From contig PDRS01000005.1 of NCBI GenBank assembly GCA_002746885.1, forward strand, positions 351,648 to 415,647: a stretch of DNA of 64,000 bases, read 5' to 3'. The translations under genes and the position numbers were made by a program. Shown one piece after another: positions 57,253 to 64,000 of this stretch (position 1 is the first letter of the stretch; each line of letters starts with the position of its first letter). The notes beneath the pieces were generated by a model. That model did not search any database, was not told the DNA's origin, and saw nothing but the letters and a program-made list of their open reading frames with translations. This stretch comes from Candidatus Saccharimonadota bacterium. Lineage in GTDB: Bacteria; Patescibacteriota; Saccharimonadia; Saccharimonadales; UBA4665.

Positions 57253-58388
57253 TTTTTCCCTTTCTTCGTTGCGATTGATTTTACCTGAGACATAGCTTCT
57301 CCATCTGAAAACATTATCCGAACCTCTGAACCAGACTGTAGCTGCGCCGCCCGCGTAACGACCTGCGACCCCGCTCGCACCAGCGCATAACCTTGCCGAA
57401 GCGGCCTGCGAGGATCATATGCCGCTAGCAATTGCAGTGCGGTCTGCTGTTTCTGTCGAGCAACTACGGCAACATGCTGCAGCTCATCATCAAGCCGCCC
57501 AGCTAGCACTGCTAGTTCGTTTCGCTGCTGCGCGAGTATCTGAGCAAGGTGCTCGTCGAGCCATTTTCTACGAGTATACAAATGGCGAAGCTCCTCTTTG
57601 CGGTCTGACACAAGCACCTCCGCGGCATTACTCGGCGTGCTGGCGCGGCGGTCCGCCGCCAGCTCCGCAAGACAGGTGTCGACCTCATGGCCGATTGCTA
57701 CCAAGGTCGGCGTACGGCTCGCCGCCACCGCTCGCACAACTCGTTCATCGTTCCACGCCGCCAAATCTTCAGCACTGCCGCCGCCCCGAACCAGCACTAC
57801 CACTTCCGGCGGCTCGCTTGCTTCGTTTGCCTGTTTCAGCGCAGTGGCGATCTCACCAGGCGCTCGTTCACCCTGAACGAAAACATTGTAGTGCATAATC
57901 TGCAGACCGCCCCATCGCGCATGTATAATCTTCACAAAATCCGCATACGCCGCAGAGTCGCCCGCCGTTATCAGCGCAATTCGCCGCGGCACTTGCGGCA
58001 ACGAACGTTTGCGCGCTGGGTCGAACAGACCTTCTTTTTCAAGCTTTGCCGCCAGCAAATCTGCCGCACGCTTGAGCGCCCCTTCGCCCACAGGCTGTAT
58101 AGACTGCGCCTGAAAACTAAAGTTGTACAGCGGATGCAGCCGCGGCGAACCGCCCACCCGCACCACCATGCCGTCTTCAAGCGGCCCAGACAGCGCGTAC
58201 ACTGTCGCAAAACATTTGAGGCTGGCCGCCTCGTCCTTGAGATCAAAGTAGACCCATTTGTTTTTGCTAACTCGAAAATTACTCAGCTCTCCCTCAACCT
58301 CGACATAGGGATACGCGAAGTCCAGCGTTTGGTTCAGCGACGCGACAAAGTCGCTAACCGAAAAGCGAACCGAAACGACATCTTTCAT
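57249..58388 (-). CDS. xseA: Exonuclease VII large subunit
   Basis: 379 residues, shorter than E. coli (456). N-terminal OB fold (VEGELSNFRVSKNKWVYFDLKDEAASLKCFATVY), then the nuclease core (RRIALITAGDSAAYADFVKII, VVLVRGGGSAEDLAAWNDERVVRAVAASRTPTLVAIGHEVDTCLAELAADRRASTPSNAAEVLV) and a shortened C-terminal coiled coil ending in DPRRPLRQGYALVR. Degrades single-stranded DNA with XseB. TATACT (58397-58402) lies 8 nt before the ATG. Confidence 0.95.
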   Translation of the reverse strand: MKDVVSVRFSVSDFVASLNQTLDFAYPYVEVEGELSNFRVSKNKWVYFDLKDEAASLKCFATVYALSGPLEDGMVVRVGGSPRLHPLYNFSFQAQSIQPVGEGALKRAADLLAAKLEKEGLFDPARKRSLPQVPRRIALITAGDSAAYADFVKIIHARWGGLQIMHYNVFVQGERAPGEIATALKQANEASEPPEVVVLVRGGGSAEDLAAWNDERVVRAVAASRTPTLVAIGHEVDTCLAELAADRRASTPSNAAEVLVSDRKEELRHLYTRRKWLDEHLAQILAQQRNELAVLAGRLDDELQHVAVVARQKQQTALQLLAAYDPRRPLRQGYALVRAGSQVVTRAAQLQSGSEVRIMFSDGEAMSQVKSIATKKGKK

Positions 58389-58396
58389 AGTTTATT

Positions 58397-58402
58397 AGTA
58401 TA
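58397..58402 (-). promoter_or_regulatory. -10 box TATACT of xseA
   Basis: TATACT, 8 nt, ATG on the minus strand. Confidence 0.6.
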
Positions 58403-58457
58403 CCCGAATGTTCCAGGCAGCAGGTAGCTCCCAGCAAAATGTAAGCACGATATGTGA

Positions 58458-59510
58458 CTACGTTTTTGCGTCAGGCGGACCTTTTTGCCGCAGATGTTCG
58501 TGGTAAAAATACGCACCTGGTATGATTTGGATCGAGATATTGAGTATGCGATACATGACCGTAACCGGCAGACTGAGACGCGACGGCACGCCAGTAGCCG
58601 TGAGCGTAAGAGTCATTAATCCCTCGTATATACCAACACCCCCTGGCAAAACACTAATGAGTCCGGCAAAGTTTGCTATAGCGTACGCCAAAATGACCGA
58701 ACCCACATTCACAAGATCGCCAAACGCCATGTAGACAACGTATATGGTCATTACTTCCCAGAAATTTGCCAAAAGCGCCCACAGCATCGGTTTTTTCAGC
58801 CGACTCCAGTCGCTGCTCATCATGGTGTAGTTTTCGTTCAGGTCGTCGAACACACGGCGCACTTTGTCGATTTTGATCGCTTCGAGGTTCTTCGGCCGCA
58901 CGAGCCGAATCAGCCGATTAAGCCAACTGCTGAGATACGTAAAAAAGCCGGAGATACGCCGTTTGCTACTAATAACGAAACCCATGCCCACCGTCAACAT
59001 CACGACGACAGTCGCAATGGAACTCGCGAGCAGCAAAATGATACTGTTCATGTGCCCCTGCACCGCCAGTGCAAACACACCGAGCAAAATAAGCCCTTCA
59101 AAGCTGAGAAAATACATCACAAGCTTAAAAAGCTGCACCGCCGATGCCTTGGACCCTGTAATACTGTCGCCCTTCATGCGCGCCCCAAAGTACGATATGC
59201 CGCTCACGCCGCCGCTTGGAAACACCGTGTTTACGTAGTTGAGCGCCAGCGCGCTTTTGTACAGGTCTTTGTAGCGCAGCTTGTTGCCTACAATAGCAAA
59301 GAGGTCGCGGTACAACCGTGTCTGCGCGTCATAGTTCAACAGCTGCGTCAGCGGCATAAGCAGCAGCACCCAAGCGTTGATCTGAGACAAGTTTTCGAGC
59401 GTCTCTTTGAGCTGGCCGCGTATGGCAAAAACAAGCGCCAGCAAAGCCGCTACCGTCACAATGTTTAATAACAGTTTCCAATTTCGCCGAAAAAAGGACC
59501 GTTCCGCCAT
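58458..59510 (-). CDS. YbhN/AglD-family (LPG synthase TM) membrane protein
   Basis: 350 residues, about eight membrane helices. Family signature: LNYVNTVFPSGGVSGISYFGARMKG and the C-terminal IANFAGLISVLPGGVGIYEGLMTLTL. Related to the transmembrane domain of MprF and to UPF0104 proteins, which flip or transfer lipid-linked groups. No catalytic aminoacyl-transfer domain is fused, so a lipid transport role is the inference. Divergent from the Trm11-like gene with overlapping -10 boxes. Confidence 0.87.
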   Translation of the reverse strand: MAERSFFRRNWKLLLNIVTVAALLALVFAIRGQLKETLENLSQINAWVLLLMPLTQLLNYDAQTRLYRDLFAIVGNKLRYKDLYKSALALNYVNTVFPSGGVSGISYFGARMKGDSITGSKASAVQLFKLVMYFLSFEGLILLGVFALAVQGHMNSIILLLASSIATVVVMLTVGMGFVISSKRRISGFFTYLSSWLNRLIRLVRPKNLEAIKIDKVRRVFDDLNENYTMMSSDWSRLKKPMLWALLANFWEVMTIYVVYMAFGDLVNVGSVILAYAIANFAGLISVLPGGVGIYEGLMTLTLTATGVPSRLSLPVTVMYRILNISIQIIPGAYFYHEHLRQKGPPDAKT

Positions 59511-59521
59511 ACCCTACATGC

Positions 59522-59528
59522 TATCATA
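59522..59528. promoter_or_regulatory. Overlapping divergent -10 boxes
   Basis: CTATCATA encodes TATCAT on the plus strand (59522-59527, 7 nt before the ATG at 59535) and TATGAT on the minus strand (59523-59528, 12 nt before the ATG at 59510). Second example in the window of a shared unwinding site. Confidence 0.65.
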
Positions 59529-59534
59529 CAGTCT

Positions 59535-60842
59535 ATGGACAAAGCAGTCAGTATTCTTGGGCGGCAGCCAGCGCTGGGGCTAGCGGAGCTGGAAAGTCTT
59601 TATGGCGCCGAGGTAGTTTCGGTAGTTGCGCCTGGCGTGACCGGACTTGCGCTCGATGCGCCAGAGGTGAACTTTGCGCGGCTCGGCGGTTCAACCCGAC
59701 TAGCGACAGTGCTCGGCGAAGTTTCCAGCACAGATTTCAAACACGTCGAAAAATCGCTCATATCGTTCGTAAAATCCACCGCCTTTGCCCTACCCGACGA
59801 AGGCAAGTTTCACCTCGGCCTCTCTGCCTACGGTTTTACTATAACCCCCGCGAAGCTCAACGCGCTTGGTCTCACGCTAAAAAAAGTCATTCGCAAACGC
59901 CACAACGGTTCCGTGCGGCTCGTACCAAACAACGCAGCCGAGCTCAGCACCGCGCAAGTGTATCACAATCATTTGGCAAACGACCAAGGGGCGGAACTGC
60001 TACTCATCAAAACTACTGGCGAAAAAACTATCATTGCCCGCACTGTCGCTGTGCAAGATATCGACAGCTACACCTTGCGTGATCGCGGACGCCCTCAGCG
60101 CGACGCTCGCGTAGGCATGCTACCGCCGAAACTTGCGCAAATCATCGTCAATATGGCAACCGCGAGCCACAGGCCGCTTTCAGAAATCACCGTCCTCGAC
60201 CCATTTTGCGGTACTGGCGTATTGCTCCAGGAAGCCTTGCTTATGGGCTGCCGAGCGTACGGCACTGACCTCGAACCGCGCATGATCGCATACAGCACCG
60301 CCAATCTCGACTGGTTATCGAAAACCTACGGCCTACAACCAGAACGTTACAAACTCTCCCAAGGCGATGCCACCAGCCATGAGTGGAACCTAGCAGACGA
60401 CCAAACAGAAGCAAGCGGCCGCACGCATACCGCCAATCGCCGCCAACCGGCCTACACCGTTGCCTGCGAAACGTATCTGGGACGGCCGTTTACAGAAGCA
60501 CCGGCGCGGGCAGTGCTTGAACAAACCGTCAGCGAGGTCAACACCATCGTCAAAAAGTTTCTCGCAAATATCCACCCGCAGCTCGCTCCTGGCACACGTC
60601 TTTGTCTCGCCGTTCCCGCTTGGTACACCGGAGCCAACTGGTCGGAAGCAACCAGTCAGAAGCAATCAGCCGACCGCCGCCTCCCGCCCGTCACCGCATT
60701 TCGCCGCCTTCCGCTACTAGAGCAACTGGGTAGCCTCGGTTTCAAACGCATCAATTTCCAGCATGCGCCCCAGGAACAGCTCATTTATTACCGCGAAGGC
60801 CAGCTTGTCGGGCGCGAGCTCGTGACATTGACGCGCGAGTAA
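59535..60842 (+). CDS. Trm11-like THUMP/RNA methyltransferase
   Basis: 435 residues. N-terminal region (1-175) resembles the THUMP-type start of Trm11/TrmG10 proteins (SILGRQPALGLAELESLYGAEVVSV). The methyltransferase part has DRGRPQRDARVGMLPPKLAQIIVNMA, SAM motif I VLDPFCGTGVLLQEALLMGCRAYGTDLEPRMI. The catalytic motif IV, normally DPPY or similar, reads VACETYLGRPF here. That change is a missing key motif or a lineage variant. Probable substrate tRNA guanosine (inference). Leaderless start. Confidence 0.82.
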   Translation: MDKAVSILGRQPALGLAELESLYGAEVVSVVAPGVTGLALDAPEVNFARLGGSTRLATVLGEVSSTDFKHVEKSLISFVKSTAFALPDEGKFHLGLSAYGFTITPAKLNALGLTLKKVIRKRHNGSVRLVPNNAAELSTAQVYHNHLANDQGAELLLIKTTGEKTIIARTVAVQDIDSYTLRDRGRPQRDARVGMLPPKLAQIIVNMATASHRPLSEITVLDPFCGTGVLLQEALLMGCRAYGTDLEPRMIAYSTANLDWLSKTYGLQPERYKLSQGDATSHEWNLADDQTEASGRTHTANRRQPAYTVACETYLGRPFTEAPARAVLEQTVSEVNTIVKKFLANIHPQLAPGTRLCLAVPAWYTGANWSEATSQKQSADRRLPPVTAFRRLPLLEQLGSLGFKRINFQHAPQEQLIYYREGQLVGRELVTLTRE

Positions 60843-60984
60843 GGTACACTGGTAGCCTTACTGTACGATACACTGGTTAACAGATACGAAACGTGTAGAG
60901 AAAAGTAGATAGCGAGAAGAGGAAGCAGCCGAACAAATCGGCGAAACCGCTGGCAGCACCAGCAACGACGAGGAAAAGCACAAC

Positions 60985-61674
60985 ATGCGTACAGCGTTAC
61001 ACAAAATGGTTCGACCCGCCGACTTGGTTGTCGCATTGTACATATTCGGCATCATGGCGGCTGAGCTTTTAGGCGCAAAAACTTTCGTTATCACGCAGCT
61101 TGGCGACTACACGCTACGCGCCAGCGTGGCAATTTTTCTGATGCCCCTGCTTTTTACGCTCACCGATGTCGTCACTGAGGTACGCGGCAAAGAACGCGCT
61201 CGCAGTATGGTCATATCTGGCCTCGCCGTGATTGTTCTGCTGGTGTTTTATACCGCACTCGCCACGTCGCTGCCGCCCTCAGCTCGCTCTGCGGGCAACG
61301 AAGCTGCCTACGACAGTGTGTTTCATAACTCCATACGCATGTCTATTGCTAGCCTTATCGCCTTTACCTCCGCTGCATTCCTCGACATAGCCATCTTTGC
61401 AAAATTGCGCGAGCGCATGCACAAGCGCGCCCTGTGGTTTCGTAACAATGTTTCCAACTTTATTTCGCAGTTTGTCGATTCGGCGGTGTTTTTGACAGCC
61501 GCTTTTTACGCGCTGAGCTACTCTGTCAGCAGTAACATTTCCTTCATTTGGAGCCTGTTGCTCCCCTATTGGTTGCTAAAATGCCTCATGTCGGCCCTAG
61601 CAACGCCGCTCGTTTACGCCGGCGTTCGCTTTTTGCGCACCGACAAGACGCGCGAGCGCACGCAGAACCGTTGA
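60985..61674 (+). CDS. VUT-family (DUF165, YhhQ-like) putative queuosine precursor transporter
   Basis: 229 residues, about six membrane helices. Family features: VALYIFGIMAAELLGAKTF, MPLLFTLTDVVTEVRGKERARSMVISG, and the C-terminal FRNNVSNFISQFVDSAVFLTAAFYA. E. coli YhhQ imports 7-cyano-7-deazaguanine for queuosine. Uptake rather than synthesis fits a reduced genome. An AGGA at 9 nt precedes the ATG. Its leader of about 140 nt has TACACT-like boxes near 60845 and 60870. Confidence 0.88.
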   Translation: MRTALHKMVRPADLVVALYIFGIMAAELLGAKTFVITQLGDYTLRASVAIFLMPLLFTLTDVVTEVRGKERARSMVISGLAVIVLLVFYTALATSLPPSARSAGNEAAYDSVFHNSIRMSIASLIAFTSAAFLDIAIFAKLRERMHKRALWFRNNVSNFISQFVDSAVFLTAAFYALSYSVSSNISFIWSLLLPYWLLKCLMSALATPLVYAGVRFLRTDKTRERTQNR

Positions 61675-61700
61675 CTTTCAGGGGTGGATTGCGCTATAAT
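61671..61700 (+). promoter_or_regulatory. Promoter of rpmA
   Basis: TTGACT (61671-61676, overlapping the stop of the transporter gene), 18 nt, TATAAT (61695-61700). Confidence 0.7.
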
Positions 61701-61703
61701 CAA

Positions 61704-61732
61704 GCGCAGATTGAGGTTAGATTGGTCTGCGC
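61704..61732 (+). promoter_or_regulatory. Hairpin at the 5' end of the rpmA leader
   Basis: GCGCAGA, 15 nt, TCTGCGC, followed by CTTTCTTCCTCTTTG. The rpmA leader is about 210 nt; the T-rich tail makes this an attenuator or autoregulatory-site candidate. Confidence 0.45.
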
Positions 61733-61916
61733 CTTTCTTCCTCTTTGTTAAAAACTTAAGCGTTTTTGCGCCGCCGCAACGGCTTTGCCGGTAGTAGCCG
61801 CAGCGCAAACTGCCGAGCAGCCCAGGCGAACCGTACAAATCTACGGCGAGCGAGGATTACTGCCGGCGGCACAGCAGCGCTGCCCGCAATGCGGCCGCGC
61901 AACAAGGAGCAGATAT

Positions 61917-62189
61917 ATGTCACATGTAAAAGCAGGTGGTACTTCCAAAAACACAAGAGATTCAGCCGGCCAGCGCCTCGGCGTTAAGCGCTTCGGCGGT
62001 CAAGCCGTCAAAAACGGCGATGTTATCGTTCGTCAGGTAGGCGCTACCAAACGCGCCGGCACCGGCACCACCATGAGCCGCAACTACACCATTCACGCTG
62101 CCAAAGACGGCACAGTAAAAATGCAGCGCCGCAAAGTCCGCACGTTCAGCGGCCGATCTGTCCGCCGCACCGAAGTCACCGTCGAATAA
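61917..62189 (+). CDS. rpmA: Ribosomal protein L27
   Basis: 90 residues. Begins MSHVKAGGTSKNTRDSAGQRLGVKRFGGQAVKNGDVIVRQ, the conserved L27 N-terminus that reaches the peptidyl-transferase centre, with no Firmicute-type cleavable extension. AAGGAG 8 nt before the ATG. The usual partner rplU is not adjacent. The 45 upstream residues in the ORF track are leader sequence, not protein. Confidence 0.97.
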   Translation: MSHVKAGGTSKNTRDSAGQRLGVKRFGGQAVKNGDVIVRQVGATKRAGTGTTMSRNYTIHAAKDGTVKMQRRKVRTFSGRSVRRTEVTVE

Positions 62190-62257
62190 AGCACAGCCGC
62201 CATGCGCCAGGCACCTCAACGACGCAAAGCAAAAACTACACTAGTTGCCGGTCGATA

Positions 62258-63376
62258 TTAGCTATCCCATGCACCGTTTTGTTTGATAAAAAGACTCACG
62301 TTTTCTAGGTCAGATGCAACCTGACTGAGATCGAGCGGCATTTCGTAGCCCGCAGCTCCCCCGTACATCTTATCGGCACCTTCAGCATTAACTATTCCAT
62401 ATGCGTAAGCGATTTTGCGTTGACTATCCTCAGAGTACCCCAGTAGGCTTACCGCCTCAGCCAACACCGCAAGAGCATACCCCTCAGCAAAACGCTCATT
62501 ATGTATTTGTATAGATTGATCTTTGTTTGCCCCGAGTGAATGCTCGGGATGTATTGCCAACACTTTTTCGCTCATGGCATCAAAATTCCCCGCATGAGCC
62601 TGCCCATGGACTTCGAGGATACGACCAACGCCATACTGCACCACATGACCAAACTCATGTGCAACGAGTTTTAATACCTGAAATAGCTTTTTGTGTTCTG
62701 GCGCAATCTCAGCGCCGACTTGCTCAAGCTTCTTTGAAGTTATCTCCATAATGGCGTGAGGTTGTTCTTTTAAATCGTCCTGATTAAGCCCGATAACTGG
62801 CTCGGATCTGCCCGAAACATGTATTTTCTCTGTCGAAAATGCTGGACTGTCGCTACCGGCACGAGCGTTGCGTTCGACACCAATGACTTGACTGTATTTG
62901 CCTGCCTCAATAACAAGCGACAATGCTTCGGGGTTTTGCCCACCGATAACTCTCTGCCCTATGCTAGATACTAGGTCAATAGCTTTTCCGACCGAATGTT
63001 CAAAATTACTATCTGGCGCAAACTGTAGTTCTTGGGCTAGGGACTTCAACTCCTCCGCATCACGTTCAGGAGAAGGCAATAGAGCGTGTTGGTTCCGTCT
63101 TGCAACGTGACGAAAGTCAACCGAAGACATTTCTCCTCCCTGGCTTGAAAACTCCCGAGGAACTTGTATTAAATCGCGCGGAGCCAGTGGTTCCGTAAGC
63201 TCACCGCCCTCGACCGGAAGCGCGGGACTTCTGGTGCCGTCTCCAGACAATGCGCCACCACCCAAGACATGAACTGTTTCTTCGCTAAACTGCGAGTCAC
63301 CACCATAACGCTCAGCATAACCTAGCACATGGTGGGGTTGTATTATGTTCGGTGAATCTTGAACTGTTTCCGTCAT
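62258..63376 (-). CDS. Putative zinc metallopeptidase, accessory
   Basis: 372 residues, no signal peptide. The N-terminal 120 residues are polar and probably disordered. A gluzincin-like motif appears at LVAHEFGHVVQYG (HEFGH, residue about 240), with a candidate third ligand in HNERFAEGYALAVL about 60 residues on. A helix rich in Ala/Tyr follows. The combination supports a metal-dependent peptidase; substrate unknown. Strong promoter TTGACT-17-TATTAT. Base composition is more AT-rich than neighbours. It could act on a host or competitor only if exported by an unrecognised route. Confidence 0.65.
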   Translation of the reverse strand: MTETVQDSPNIIQPHHVLGYAERYGGDSQFSEETVHVLGGGALSGDGTRSPALPVEGGELTEPLAPRDLIQVPREFSSQGGEMSSVDFRHVARRNQHALLPSPERDAEELKSLAQELQFAPDSNFEHSVGKAIDLVSSIGQRVIGGQNPEALSLVIEAGKYSQVIGVERNARAGSDSPAFSTEKIHVSGRSEPVIGLNQDDLKEQPHAIMEITSKKLEQVGAEIAPEHKKLFQVLKLVAHEFGHVVQYGVGRILEVHGQAHAGNFDAMSEKVLAIHPEHSLGANKDQSIQIHNERFAEGYALAVLAEAVSLLGYSEDSQRKIAYAYGIVNAEGADKMYGGAAGYEMPLDLSQVASDLENVSLFIKQNGAWDS

Positions 63377-63401
63377 TTTCTATTATTTATTTAGTAGCGA
63401 T

Positions 63402-63430
63402 ATAATAGCACATGCTTTATATTTAGTCAA
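63402..63430 (-). promoter_or_regulatory. Strong extended -10 promoter of the metallopeptidase gene
   Basis: TTGACT (63425-63430), 17 nt, TATTAT (63402-63407) preceded by TGC; leader about 18 nt. Confidence 0.7.
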
Positions 63431-63499
63431 CAAAATCGTCTTGTGGCTTACCTGCTGTGCGTCTGTATGTACAGCGGTGGAGGCAGGTTGTGAATGCAA

Positions 63500-63859
63500 T
63501 TATTTCGGTTGATTATGGCCGCCACCTTGAACGGGCTGCGACGAGTCTAAGCACACGCGCCCTAGCCGAGGGATCCGACCCTCTGGCGGCACCACGGGCG
63601 GGACACCAGCCTCCAAGCCTGCTTCGGGCGTCGCTTCGGGCGTTCCCCTACCGCCGCCAGGTCTTATACCACGGCCGATAACCCCGACCGGCTTGCGGTT
63701 CCGCCATTCCTCCAGAGTCCCTGGCCAAGCTGCACCAAAATCCTCAAATGCCTTATTATACGCACCCGCAGCTCCGGGGTTCGGGAATAATCTAATGTCT
63801 GTAGCTGGCAGAACTGACGGACGCTTTTGCCATCCTTCGTAAGATTCGTGTGTAGTCAT
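63500..63859 (-). CDS. Hypothetical small Gly/Pro-rich protein
   Basis: 119 residues from the ATG placed 6 nt after TAATGT; the ORF track begins at a TTG two codons earlier. N-terminal half may fold (SYEGWQKRPSVLPATDIRLFPNPGAAGAYNKAFEDFGAAWPGTLEEWRNRKP); the rest is Gly/Pro/Arg-rich (GRGIRPGGGRGTPEATPEAGLEAGVPPVVPP). No family recognised. It shares promoter type with the metallopeptidase gene downstream. Confidence 0.5.
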   Translation of the reverse strand: MTTHESYEGWQKRPSVLPATDIRLFPNPGAAGAYNKAFEDFGAAWPGTLEEWRNRKPVGVIGRGIRPGGGRGTPEATPEAGLEAGVPPVVPPEGRIPRLGRVCLDSSQPVQGGGHNQPK

Positions 63860-63865
63860 AACCAA

Positions 63866-63894
63866 ACATTAGCATAAACTTTATAAATAGTCAA
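63866..63894 (-). promoter_or_regulatory. Strong extended -10 promoter of the 63859 gene
   Basis: TTGACT (63889-63894), 17 nt, TAATGT (63866-63871) preceded by TGC, 6 nt to the ATG. Very like the promoters at 49440, 63402 and 35280. Confidence 0.7.
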
Positions 63895-64000
63895 ACCTAC
63901 GTCCCCGAATTAACACTCAAAACGCAACCCCACCTATAACTTGAAGAGCCACAGGGTTTCTCCGTATCCTGTTGTTTGCAATAGAGCAACTAATACGAGA

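Overview
The window looks like chromosome from a Candidatus Saccharibacteria (TM7)/Patescibacteria (CPR) bacterium with roughly even GC and the standard genetic code (TGA is used as a stop). The evidence is the combination of compact housekeeping genes, a stripped-down division and cell-wall (dcw) cluster, a sortase, PEGA and DUF3048-type envelope proteins, sigma-region-4/HARE fusions, and almost no biosynthetic enzymes. This assignment is inference from gene content; no 16S gene is present. One tRNA gene (Glu, anticodon CTC) was found. I saw no rRNA gene, CRISPR array, transposase or prophage.

Layout. 0-5 kb: sortase tail, PEGA surface protein, basic membrane protein, gltX. 5-18 kb: DUF3048 lipoprotein-like protein, two histidine kinase/response regulator sets (one regulator carries a tail of about 540 residues rich in Ala/Pro/Thr/Glu), TrmB-type regulator, TylF-type methyltransferase, rlmH, tRNA-Glu, a pseudouridine synthase, der, pth. 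18-25 kb: an SDR, a probable non-coding RNA of about 450 nt on the minus strand, dprA, topA, a sigma4-HARE protein and a phosphoribosyltransferase-like protein. 25.7-34.5 kb (minus strand): mraZ-rsmH-ftsL-ftsI-mraY-ftsW-murG-ftsQ, with two tiny ORFs in its gaps and a clear MraZ operator at its head. 34.5-39.5 kb: small accessory proteins, NYN nuclease, PIF1-HRDC helicase, a large nested palindrome, and a DUF4868 (KwaB-family) gene paired with a small membrane protein. 39.5-48.5 kb: RND exporter, LysA-like decarboxylase, YbaK-type deacylase, a HAD-membrane fusion, GATase and glycyl-tRNA synthetase. 48.7-53.7 kb: a probable frameshifted accessory gene, ALDH, SDR, START-like and DUF2834 proteins. 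53.8-64 kb: degenerate kinase-regulator-recO operon, xseA-xseB-methyltransferase operon, YbhN, Trm11-like protein, VUT transporter, rpmA, and a putative metallopeptidase.

Transcription signals are unusually readable. At about twenty genes a -10 box (most often TATACT or TACAAT) sits 6-12 nt before the start codon, so the mRNA should be leaderless or nearly so. Two divergent gene pairs share overlapping -10 boxes. Several small accessory genes instead use strong TTGACA/TTGACT-17-extended -10 promoters.

Strongest leads for undescribed biology: the minus-strand RNA at about 18.9-19.4 kb, the DUF4868/small membrane protein pair beside a nested palindrome, the long-tailed response regulator, the structured mraZ-rsmH leader with tiny dcw ORFs, and the duplicated-domain gene split at a C7/G7 tract.
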